From an uncultured Planctomycetota bacterium (GTDB taxonomy: Bacteria; Planctomycetota; Planctomycetia; Pirellulales; Thermoguttaceae): 64,000 nucleotides of DNA. The notes beneath the pieces are model-generated. The model did no database searches, had not been told where the DNA came from, and saw only the letters and a program-made list of their open reading frames with translations. Shown here piece after piece: positions 51,929 through 59,875 of the stretch. Location: the NCBI GenBank assembly GCA_902796885.1, contig CADBQY010000112.1, forward strand, positions 26,639 through 90,638, read 5' to 3'. The position numbers and the translations under genes are program-made. Every line of letters begins with the position of its first letter. Position 1 is the first letter of the stretch.

Positions 51929-53521
51929 TCACGGATCTTTCGGTTCGCGGCGCCGGAAGACCGGCGCGCCGTCGTCCGCCGCCCCGCCCGCTTCCGCGGC
52001 GGGCGCCGCCGGCGCGGGCGTGCTTTCCGGATCGATCTTCGCCTGATCGGGGTTCAGGTTGAAGGTCGACGGGGCGAGATTGTTCGGTATGACCGGCACG
52101 CGGGTGGTGTCGGGCTTGACGTCGAGTCCGCCCGGTTCCCGGTAGCGCGTGATTTCCGACGTCTGGCGGAAATGGCTCCGGCGGAGGAATTCGTTCAGTT
52201 TCATCAGGCGCAGACCGTCGAGCCGCGCCTCGTCGGAAAGTTTCGTCCGGGCTTCTTCGACCGCCTTGCGCAGCTCGTCCGAAGCGTCGGCGGCGTCGAG
52301 CGCCGCTTCGACCGGCGTATTGCTCTCGATCAGATAGGTGGTGTCGGTCGTGATCGTTCCGCGCAGTTCGCCGTTCTTGTCGATCCAGGCGTCGACCTCG
52401 CCGCCGGTCGCGTCGATGATGTTGACCAACAGATCGAGGTCGTCGGCGCCGTCGCCGTCAATGTCGAGGAAATAGTCGAGCGCGTAGCCGACCCGTTCCC
52501 CTTTTTGCCAGAGGGGCGTATAGACGAGGTCTCCCTCGGCGATCGGGTCGGTCAGTTCGGTCTCGAGGACGCGCGCCGCCTCCCCGTCTCTGTCGATCGA
52601 ACGGATCACGTTTTTGAGCGTCTCTTCATCTTCGATGATCCGCGCGTCGGCCTGGTCTTCCCCGACGAAACGGATGATTTCCACCGCTCCTTTCGGCTTA
52701 ACCACGCCCTGTTCGCGCGCGTTGTCGTCGAAGACGGCGAACTTGGTCAGAAGACGGAGCCCCTGGCTCTTGCCGATGTTCACGCGGACGACCCGTTCGG
52801 ACTGGTCGACGTAGACGACCTCGCCGTCCGGTACTTCGAAATAAGGGTCGGTCAGCCGTTCGATTTTGGACCGGAGAACCGCGTTGATATTGGCGATCGT
52901 TTTGACCGACGCTTCGGCGGCGGCGGTCTGCGATTTGAGATGTTCGCGGTTGACCGCGGCGGAACGTTTGGCCTGCTCGACCTCGCGCACCTGGTCGACC
53001 GTCTCGCCCGACAGGGCGTCGTACTCTTCGGCGGCTTTGGTCATCTCGGCTTTGTTCGCCGCGGTGATCCGGTCGATCTCGGCGTCGAAGTCAGCCTTTT
53101 GGGTGAACGCGCGCTCGTCTTCGAGCGCGGCGGTCATGAAGTGTTCGTCGCGTTCGGCGTTCGCCTGCTGAATGTCGGCGTTCCGGCTGTTGATTTCGCC
53201 GACCAGTCCGCGGATCGCCTCGCCGCACGACGCGTAGTTATTCCCGCCGAGCCCGGTCAGGCGTTCTTCGAGGTCTTTCACCAGGTCGGCGGTTTTCATG
53301 TCGGGGGAATAGCCGAGCGTCTCTTTCAGGCGGGCGTCCCACAGGCGGTCGGCCGCGCCTGTCTGCTGGGCGGTGTTGTAGTTGTTCTGCGCCGTCGTCA
53401 GATCGACGTTCGCCTGTTTCAGAGCTTTCGCGGTAAAGTATTCCCCGACGCCGAGACCCAGGGTCAGGACGATGAAGATGATCGACATCACTGTCCAGGT
53501 ATTGTTGTCAGAACTGCTCAT
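51929..53521 (-). CDS. Membrane-anchored coiled-coil protein with BRCT-like segment (paralogue 1)
   Basis: 530 residues with the same plan as its neighbour: one span (about 9-30, NTWTVMSIIFIVLTLGLGVG), a coiled coil to about 225, the barrel-like VYVDQSERVVRVNIGKSQGL, and the BRCT-like stretch ALDYFLDIDGDGADDLDLLV followed by IIDATGGEVDAWIDKNGELR and TTYLIESN. The GG and the T-x-YLI positions match the BRCT consensus better here than in the paralogue. The tail is Pro/Ala-rich and disordered. The two genes are a tandem duplication. No enzyme motif was found; a role in envelope or cell-division scaffolding is possible. A promoter lies just upstream. Confidence 0.82.
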   Translation of the reverse strand: MSSSDNNTWTVMSIIFIVLTLGLGVGEYFTAKALKQANVDLTTAQNNYNTAQQTGAADRLWDARLKETLGYSPDMKTADLVKDLEERLTGLGGNNYASCGEAIRGLVGEINSRNADIQQANAERDEHFMTAALEDERAFTQKADFDAEIDRITAANKAEMTKAAEEYDALSGETVDQVREVEQAKRSAAVNREHLKSQTAAAEASVKTIANINAVLRSKIERLTDPYFEVPDGEVVYVDQSERVVRVNIGKSQGLRLLTKFAVFDDNAREQGVVKPKGAVEIIRFVGEDQADARIIEDEETLKNVIRSIDRDGEAARVLETELTDPIAEGDLVYTPLWQKGERVGYALDYFLDIDGDGADDLDLLVNIIDATGGEVDAWIDKNGELRGTITTDTTYLIESNTPVEAALDAADASDELRKAVEEARTKLSDEARLDGLRLMKLNEFLRRSHFRQTSEITRYREPGGLDVKPDTTRVPVIPNNLAPSTFNLNPDQAKIDPESTPAPAAPAAEAGGAADDGAPVFRRREPKDP

Positions 53522-53628
53522 CTCAAATGCTCACCGCTCGCCCGCGAAAGGCGCCGATTTTCGGCCCGTTAGATATCGTATCGAACCGCCCTTTTCGGTA
53601 TCGGCGAAAGGACGATTCCCCCCCTTAT

Positions 53629-53657
53629 ATATTAAAATAGGGAATTTGGATCGTCAA
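53629..53657 (-). promoter_or_regulatory. Promoter of the coiled-coil/galK operon
   Basis: On the minus strand TTGACG (53657-53652) and TAATAT (53634-53629) are 17 bases apart. The start near 53622 gives a leader of about 100 bases to ATG 53521. Confidence 0.7.
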
Positions 53658-53796
53658 CAATCGGTATCGGCAAAGAGGAAAAAAGTTCCCTCTTTCTCCG
53701 CGATTTTAACGAATTTAACCGCTTTGGGGGTTGTACGAAGCGGGGAAAAAGAGTAACCTTTCGCGGATGATCCGTCGGCAAAGGGGAACAGAACGA

Positions 53797-54735
53797 ATGT
53801 ACCGGAACGAAAACCGCCTGAGAAGACGCTGTGGCAGAGCTCTGACGGGGCTCTTGCTGGGGGGGACTCTTTTCCTTCTCGGCTGTCAGGGAATCCTTCC
53901 GTTTCACGGGCGGGCCTCGAAAGACGACCGCCGTCCGGAACTGGCGCGGGAAGGGGTCGCCGCGTTCGAGGAGGGGAACGACGCGCTGGCGGCGGAAAAG
54001 TTCGCCCAGGCGATCAAGTGCGACGAAAACGATCTTCTGTCGCGCCGTTATTACGGCGAGATCCTCTGGCGCAACGGGAAAAAGAACGAAGCCGTTCACG
54101 TCTTATCCGACGCCGCGGGCCGGGACGGTTCTCCCGAAGAGCGGGCGGCGATCTGCGAGTCGCTCGCCGAGAAATTCCTCGAATCCGACCAGGCGGCCTC
54201 GGCGCTCCACTACGCCGATAAGATGATCGAACTGGCTCCGCGCCGTCATAAGGGGTGGCAGCTCCGCGCGATGGTTTGCCAGGAGATCGGCAAAAAAGAA
54301 GACGCGCTGACCGACTATCACCGCGCGCTCCGGCTGGCGCCGGGCGATAAGGATCTGATCCGCAGCCTGGCGATTCTGGAAGGGGAACTGGGGGACGACC
54401 GGGCGGCGCTGGCGGTCTGGGAAGATCTGGGCCGTCTCTATCCGAGCCGCGACCAGCCCTTGGAAGTCCTTTTGGGGAAAGCTCAGGCGTGCCGTCATTT
54501 GGGACGAGGCCGACAGGCGGCGGATTGCTACGCCGCGGCGATCGAGCGGAATCCGGACGACCCGGCCCTCTACCGGAATCTGGCCGACGTCTATCTGGAG
54601 AACCGCGACGTCGAATCGGCGCGGGCGGTCGCCGAGCGCGCCGCCCAGCGGTTCCCCGACAGCCGCGATATGGCGTCCCTTTCCGCCCGGGTCGACGAGG
54701 TCGCCGCCCGCGAAGGGGCGTCCGCGGTCAAATAG
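53797..54735 (+). CDS. TPR lipoprotein
   Basis: 312 residues from ATG 53797, with an AAGGGG site; starts at 53731 and 53767 only add a basic tail to the lipoprotein signal. The lipobox LFLLGC puts the lipidated Cys at 30. The rest is about seven TPR motifs (AAEKFAQAIKCDEN, ALTDYHRALRLAPGDKD, AADCYAAAIERNPDDPALYR are good examples) without other domains. TPR lipoproteins act as outer-membrane or periplasmic scaffolds, for example in assembly or secretion. It converges on the glycosidase-like gene and ends only 18 bases from it, with no terminator seen between. Confidence 0.85.
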   Translation: MYRNENRLRRRCGRALTGLLLGGTLFLLGCQGILPFHGRASKDDRRPELAREGVAAFEEGNDALAAEKFAQAIKCDENDLLSRRYYGEILWRNGKKNEAVHVLSDAAGRDGSPEERAAICESLAEKFLESDQAASALHYADKMIELAPRRHKGWQLRAMVCQEIGKKEDALTDYHRALRLAPGDKDLIRSLAILEGELGDDRAALAVWEDLGRLYPSRDQPLEVLLGKAQACRHLGRGRQAADCYAAAIERNPDDPALYRNLADVYLENRDVESARAVAERAAQRFPDSRDMASLSARVDEVAAREGASAVK

Positions 54736-54753
54736 CGCTTCTCGTTTCGCTTT

Positions 54754-57700
54754 TCAAACTTCCGCGCCGAAATCGACGTCGAGCCGTACCGCGAGGATCT
54801 CTCCGGCGGCGAGTTTTACGGTGAGCGTGTGGGGGTCGGCCGGTTCGTAGGGTTCCCCCGACGGCCGGTCGAAGAGGTCGACCGGCGCCGCCGCGCGGAT
54901 CGGCAGACGCGACCTGATCGTGACGGCGCTCTTTTTTCGGCTTGTCTCGTGCAGCAGAACGCGCAGTCCGGCCAGTCGCGCCGATTCTGGCGCGGCCCCT
55001 TCGGCGGCCGGTTCGTAGACCGGCTTGAGATCGAGCACCGCCGCCGACTCGGGAGAGACTTCCAAAAAGCGCGTCGCGCTCGGCTCGGCGACGGCGACTC
55101 CGTCGAGTACGATCGGTTCGGGCGCGGCGCGGCGCGCCGCCTCGGCGAGCGGGTCGGCCAGATCGACGCCGACCGCGAACCGGAAGAGACGCCCCTCTTC
55201 GCCGCGGGGGAGAAGAACGGCGTCGGCGCCGCGCATACCGACCCGCCGGTAGAACGGAAGCCCCGCGCCGAGGATCGAAATCCCGAGTTCGTCCTCGCTT
55301 CGTATATCCAACAGATCGGGTGCCTGGAAGAAGTCGCGGGTCGTCTCCCAGAAGAGACCGTGGCACGCCGGGCGGAGTTCGGCCAGCGTGTCGTTCCACG
55401 CCAGACGCACGCCGTAGTACTCGTCCCAGGGGGCGTCGCTCGGCAGCGCGTCGGGGGTCAATTCCAGTTCGACGTCGATCACGCGGCTCGTTCGGCGCGC
55501 GGCGATCCGCTGCCGGTACCCCGAAAGGCGTTCGCCGCTCGGCGCGACGAGGGAGCCGCGGATTTCGAGGACCGCGTCGAGCGGTCCGTCCGAAATCACG
55601 TCGATCTTTTCCGCCGTCATGATCGAGTAGCCGTATCCGCCGGAATCTTCGTTTCGGCCGTCGCCGCGCAGACGGTCGCCCGAAAGCTTCATCGCCGCCT
55701 GCCAGGCGATCCGGTTCCCCATCCCCGGCTGGTTCAGCAACCCGCGGCGGCCGGTGATCTGGGCGGCGATCTGAGTGCGGACCGAACGAACCTCGCCGGT
55801 GTCGGCGTCGATTTTCATCGTGAAATAGTTGGTGCGGACCGTATAGAAGCGCTCCGTCGCGCCGTCTTTGAATCGGACGGTTTCGAATTCGACCATTCGG
55901 TTCGGGTCGGATTCTTCGCCGCCCCGGATCTTTTCGGCCAGACGCGCGAAGAGCTTCTTCTTCGGCGCGGCTTCGAGGGGCGGCGGCGCGGGCGCGGGCG
56001 TTTTCGACAGGGCGAGAATCGAGTAGGGGGGGACGGTGACCGTCACGCGTCTCACGCCGGGCGCGACGAGCGTTTTGATATACAAATCGGTCGAGGGAGA
56101 GGAAACGAACGCGCCGTCGGTCTGGTAGGAGACCGGCACTCCCGTCATGTTCAGCAGGAGAACCCCTTCGCCCGGCTCGGGGGAACCCGCCAAGAGACGG
56201 GCCAGTCTTTCGACCGCCGGCTCGGCGGCGGTCATCGCGCGGTCGGCGCGCGCGATCCGCTCGAGACGGAGCGACTCTTCGCGGCGGAGCGGCTCCTCGG
56301 CGCGCGCTTTTTCATCGTCTTCGAATCCTTCCAGGGCGAGCCGCCAGGGGAACGAGATCTGTTCGGACAGATCGTCTTTCAGCTCGTCCAACGCCGCGGT
56401 TTCGTCGAGGATCCGTTCGAAGCCGGGGAGGCCGGCGATCGAACGGCTTTCGTGGAAAAGTCCGGCGAAAAGGGCCAGCGCGGCGGCGCGGTTCATCCGT
56501 GCCGAAAGCTCGCGCAGGATCGGCCAGACCGAGACGGGGTTCCGTCGTCCGTCGCGCGCGGCGCGGGTCAGAAAGTTCGTTCGGAACGCGTCTTTTTCGA
56601 GCGAAAGGCGGATGCCGGTCTCGTTTGTCTTTTTAAAGAACTCGCCGAGCGAAACGACTTCCCCCAGGACGGGGGCGAATTTCGTCATCCGCGCCATATC
56701 GCCGAACCAGACCGACTCTTTGCCCGGCCGGTGTTTATATATCGCCGACAGGGCGCGGTCGCCGCTGGACGAGTATCCGACCCGGTCGGGGAGGAGCATG
56801 TAGTCTTTGGCGTTTCCGCCGTCGTAGCAGGGACGGGAGAGACAGCCGATCTTGACGCCCCCGGGCGCGGTCCAGTCGACCCGGCTTTGCACCTGATCGG
56901 TTCCCTTCCAGCCGTCGTCTGTAAAGAGGAGCGCGTTTCGGCAGTTCGCCAGGTTCAGTATTTGCGGAAGGATCGGCGAATAGCCCGCCTCGCACCGCCC
57001 GAAAACGCTCGGCACCGCGCCGAAGATTTCGTAGTACTTTTCCCACCCCAGAAGAAGCCGTTCGGCGGTCTCGGCGGGAGAGAGAAGCCCCAGGGGGGAC
57101 TCGTTCAGGTCGCCGCCGATAAGCGTCACGCGCCCGTCGGCGATTTCCTCTTTGAGGAGAGCCGTCAGGTCGGGCTCGCCGTTTTGAAGCTGCTGCAAAA
57201 GGCGCGTCGGGACGAGCAGATTGGTGACCTCGCCGCGGGCGGCGCGGCGTCGGAGCGTTTCGCCCAGCGCGGCGAGCGACTCGCGCGAGACGACGGTCAG
57301 GTCGATCAGATTCATCGGTTTCGGGAAGAAGTACTCTTTCGCCTCGGTCAGAAGTTCGAACGCGCGGCGGACGCGCTTTTCGAATTCCGGGCGATCCTCC
57401 GCGCCGAGCGCTTTGGCGGCGGCAAGTCCGTTTTCGCGAAACCCCTGGGTGTCGAGGTTGCTCATGTAGCGGAGTTTGCGCGAGAAGAGTTCCGAAACGA
57501 AATAGCTGAACCCCAGCGCGTAGAACGTTTCGACGTCGTCCGCCGCGTCGGCGGGATTGAGTTCGAGCGCGTCGAGCGCGGCGCGCGTCATTTCGGCGCG
57601 GGTTTCTTTGTCGGCGATGATCACCGAGCCCGCCTCTTCGGCGCGGCGGAGCCAATCGCGGGGGACCTGCCCCATGGCGCAGGGAGGGATCAGGATCAGG

Positions 57701-57879
57701 TCGCGCTTCTTGCCCGGCGAAGGGGTCGACGCGCGGTCCCACGAGGGGAGCGCCCCGAAGTGGCGGATCAGCGCCGGATGATAGAGCGCGGTCCACGCCG
57801 AGAAGATCTGATCGGCCTCTTTCGCGGTCCGATAGATTGAGAAATCCTCGAGGCTATAACAGGGGAGAATCGTAATCAA
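54754..57879 (-). CDS. Large GH38/GH57-fold-like glycosidase-related protein
   Basis: 1041 residues from TTG 57879, the only start with a good site (GAGGAG, 8 bases before). The first 450 residues look like the (beta/alpha)7 fold of alpha-mannosidases and related GH38/57 enzymes (IGGDLNESPLGLLSPAE, FGRCEAGYSPILPQILN, DDGWKGTDQVQSRVDW). The second half holds the mannosidase-type beta domains (YFTMKIDADTGEVRSV, GRRGLLNQPGMGNRIAWQ). The expected HxHxD metal motif at the N-terminus of GH38 is not present, so the activity may be lost or different. No signal peptide is seen. A candidate small RNA lies upstream. Confidence 0.65.
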   Translation of the reverse strand: MITILPCYSLEDFSIYRTAKEADQIFSAWTALYHPALIRHFGALPSWDRASTPSPGKKRDLILIPPCAMGQVPRDWLRRAEEAGSVIIADKETRAEMTRAALDALELNPADAADDVETFYALGFSYFVSELFSRKLRYMSNLDTQGFRENGLAAAKALGAEDRPEFEKRVRRAFELLTEAKEYFFPKPMNLIDLTVVSRESLAALGETLRRRAARGEVTNLLVPTRLLQQLQNGEPDLTALLKEEIADGRVTLIGGDLNESPLGLLSPAETAERLLLGWEKYYEIFGAVPSVFGRCEAGYSPILPQILNLANCRNALLFTDDGWKGTDQVQSRVDWTAPGGVKIGCLSRPCYDGGNAKDYMLLPDRVGYSSSGDRALSAIYKHRPGKESVWFGDMARMTKFAPVLGEVVSLGEFFKKTNETGIRLSLEKDAFRTNFLTRAARDGRRNPVSVWPILRELSARMNRAAALALFAGLFHESRSIAGLPGFERILDETAALDELKDDLSEQISFPWRLALEGFEDDEKARAEEPLRREESLRLERIARADRAMTAAEPAVERLARLLAGSPEPGEGVLLLNMTGVPVSYQTDGAFVSSPSTDLYIKTLVAPGVRRVTVTVPPYSILALSKTPAPAPPPLEAAPKKKLFARLAEKIRGGEESDPNRMVEFETVRFKDGATERFYTVRTNYFTMKIDADTGEVRSVRTQIAAQITGRRGLLNQPGMGNRIAWQAAMKLSGDRLRGDGRNEDSGGYGYSIMTAEKIDVISDGPLDAVLEIRGSLVAPSGERLSGYRQRIAARRTSRVIDVELELTPDALPSDAPWDEYYGVRLAWNDTLAELRPACHGLFWETTRDFFQAPDLLDIRSEDELGISILGAGLPFYRRVGMRGADAVLLPRGEEGRLFRFAVGVDLADPLAEAARRAAPEPIVLDGVAVAEPSATRFLEVSPESAAVLDLKPVYEPAAEGAAPESARLAGLRVLLHETSRKKSAVTIRSRLPIRAAAPVDLFDRPSGEPYEPADPHTLTVKLAAGEILAVRLDVDFGAEV

Positions 57880-57933
57880 CCGCGGGCTCCTCGTTTATAA
57901 TGTTAAGATAGGTAATTTAGAAAATCGGCGAAT

Positions 57934-58046
57934 AAAAAACCGGGCAATCACCAGACCGGAAAGGGGAAGGGGGGGGTGGTCCAGAAGAATTGCCCGGTAA
58001 AGACATCTGAATTGGGGGAGCGGTTAAACTCCCCCGCCTCAATTAC
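57934..58046 (-). ncRNA. Candidate small RNA with C-rich hairpin loop and intrinsic terminator
   Basis: A promoter at 58053-58080 would start an RNA of about 113 bases at 58046. Hairpin 1 pairs GGGGGAG with CTCCCCC, extended by AATT pairs. Hairpin 2 pairs CCGGGCAAT (57997-57989) with ATTGCCCGG (57948-57940), then continues as GGACC/GGTCT with an internal loop, and carries a loop containing eight C, TT, four C. It is followed at once by six T. This fits a free sRNA with a terminator; the C-rich loop could pair with G-rich ribosome sites. The alternative is that hairpin 2 is only the terminator of the PPi-PFK gene (stop at 58114). No known RNA family matched by eye. Confidence 0.5.
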
Positions 58047-58052
58047 ACCGCC

Positions 58053-58080
58053 ATTATAGTCGGAAATTCGACGGAGTAAA
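58053..58080 (-). promoter_or_regulatory. Promoter of the candidate small RNA
   Basis: On the minus strand TTTACT (58080-58075) and a perfect TATAAT (58058-58053) are 16 bases apart. Between them lies the short palindrome GTCG-N6-CGAC. It lies in the gap after the PPi-PFK stop, so the RNA would be made independently. Confidence 0.6.
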
Positions 58081-58113
58081 GACCCCCGGCCGAATTTTAC
58101 GGTTTGCGGCCGA

Positions 58114-59472
58114 TCATTCCGTCCAGGCTTCCAGGTAGCGGGCCATCTGATGCAGGTCGCTCCCGACCTTGACCGGCCGCTGATAGGCCCGGAGTTTTTC
58201 CATGTTGATGAGATCCTCGAAGACCGGATAGCTGAGGTTCATCGTGTCTTGGACCGAGATCATCACGCCGCTGATGTTCTTTTCGCAGAGGGCGCGGTAG
58301 CAGCCGACCCCGATCTGGCTTCCCAGGATCACGTCGTACGCCGTCGGGGCGTTGCAGCGGACCTCGTAGCCGAACTGGAGTCCGACCATCTTGCGCGGTT
58401 TGCCGGTACGTGTTTTGTACTCTTCGGCGATCAGACGGCCCAGGCGGCTGCTGTATTTGAGCTGCGAGACGGGGAAATGCCCGAACGAGTCCGGTTTGAG
58501 CGAGCGGTACTCGTCGTCGGAGATACATTTGCGGATTTCGACGATCGGGAGGAATTCGGCGATCCCCTCGGAAATGATGGCGACGAAACTGTCGTTCCCC
58601 ATCTTTTCGCGGGCCAGGATCACGTCGACGCAGTGGTCGACGACCTTTTGCATGTCGAAGACGGTCCGCATGAGCGGTTTGCCGTCGGCGTCTTTGATCA
58701 CGTCGCCCGTTTCGGGGTCGATCGTCTCTTCTTTCGTCTGCCATTCTTCGGGCATGTCTTCAAGTCCGATCACCAGACTCGCTTCGCCGGCGACTGCGGC
58801 GCCGTAGGCGAGCCACGCGGCTTTCCGACCCATCAGCTGGCAGACGTACCCGCCGCCGGCGGCCTGCGAGTCGGCCAGCAGGTTGCGGATCTGTTTGGCG
58901 AGCATTTCGACGGCGGTGAAATAACCGAACGTGAACGGGATTCCTTCGTAGTCGTTGTCGATCGTCTTCGGCAGGTGGACGATCTTGAGCCGTTTCTGGT
59001 CGGCCGGCAGGTCGTCCATGAAAAGCTTGAACTTGGCGGCGGTCGTCAGGGTGTCGTCCCCCCCGATCGAGACCAGGGCGTCGATCCCCATCGAACGGAG
59101 CGCCTTGTAGACGGTCATCAGGGGCGCGGTCTTTTCGGGATCGCGCAGGTCGGCGTGGGTCTTGAGATGCTTTCCGGGGTTGACGCGGGCGGTGCCGATG
59201 CAGATCCCCTGTTCGGTGCGGAGCCCTTCGAGGTTTTCCTTATCGAGACGGATATACGCTTCCCCCTCTTTGAGGACGTCGCCGTCTTTATAGTTGGCCA
59301 GATAGGTGTACCCGTGTTTCATTCCGTAGACTTCGACGCCCGCCTGCTGAAAACAGGCGGCGGCGCTTCCGATCACCGCGTTGGCGGCGGGAGCGGGTCC
59401 GCCCGAAAAGAGAATGGCGACCTTTTTGACATCGGAGACGGGTTTCTTGGGACTGGCAAGCGGAATCGACAT
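58114..59472 (-). CDS. pfp: PPi-dependent 6-phosphofructokinase
   Basis: 452 residues. The Gly-rich GGPAPAANAVIG, the GGDDTLTTA motif with the second Asp in place of the Gly of ATP-dependent enzymes, and PKTIDNDYEG (Lys after the Pro) are the marks of pyrophosphate-using PFK. It phosphorylates fructose-6-phosphate reversibly with PPi, so it can act in glycolysis and gluconeogenesis. The length of 452 fits the long PPi clade. A ribosome site AAAGGA lies 14 bases before ATG 59472. The gene is separated from pgm by the 59473-59875 spacer. Confidence 0.92.
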   Translation of the reverse strand: MSIPLASPKKPVSDVKKVAILFSGGPAPAANAVIGSAAACFQQAGVEVYGMKHGYTYLANYKDGDVLKEGEAYIRLDKENLEGLRTEQGICIGTARVNPGKHLKTHADLRDPEKTAPLMTVYKALRSMGIDALVSIGGDDTLTTAAKFKLFMDDLPADQKRLKIVHLPKTIDNDYEGIPFTFGYFTAVEMLAKQIRNLLADSQAAGGGYVCQLMGRKAAWLAYGAAVAGEASLVIGLEDMPEEWQTKEETIDPETGDVIKDADGKPLMRTVFDMQKVVDHCVDVILAREKMGNDSFVAIISEGIAEFLPIVEIRKCISDDEYRSLKPDSFGHFPVSQLKYSSRLGRLIAEEYKTRTGKPRKMVGLQFGYEVRCNAPTAYDVILGSQIGVGCYRALCEKNISGVMISVQDTMNLSYPVFEDLINMEKLRAYQRPVKVGSDLHQMARYLEAWTE

Positions 59473-59673
59473 GGGAAGAATCGTCCTTTCTGGAAATGAA
59501 CGTTGTTCGAAGGCCCGGCGAAACGAGGACGCCGGGACCGTTAAACGCGAATCAAGACGCGCGGACCCCGCGCGGAACGGGGGAAAGACGGCTCCCTGGA
59601 TCGGGCCGGGTCCGCTCAGGCTCCATTATGACCCGGTTACCGATTTTTAAAAGCCCCCCGCGGGGCGCGAGCC

Positions 59674-59866
59674 GCGAGCCGCGGCGGGGCGATTCTTCCC
59701 GTCTTGGTTTCGGGGGAGGGCGTCGGCCGCGCCTCGTTGGGCGCGGCAATGAAGAGCCGTAACGATGTTCCGCGAGCCGCGGCGGGCGATGATTCCCGTC
59801 TTGGTTTCGGGGGAGGCGTCGGCCGCGCCTCGGTGGGCGCGGCAGCGAAGAGCCGTAACGATGTTC
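59674..59866. repeat. Imperfect 95-98 bp direct tandem repeat in the pfp/pgm spacer
   Basis: Units at 59674-59770 and 59772-59866 differ by about ten substitutions and small indels. Both hold GCGAGCCGCGGCGGG at the start and AACGATGTTC at the end. The repeats lie in the 403-base gap 59473-59875, just downstream of the pgm stop. The first part of the gap, 59473-59670, has no gene; a CATAAT-like -10 on the minus strand at 59628-59623 may serve pfp. Confidence 0.88.
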
Positions 59867-59875
59867 CGCGGCCGG

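Noticed and set aside
54829..57840. A 1003-codon + strand open frame opposite the large glycosidase-like gene
   Set aside because: No domain or ribosome site; the minus frame carries the recognisable mannosidase-like segments.
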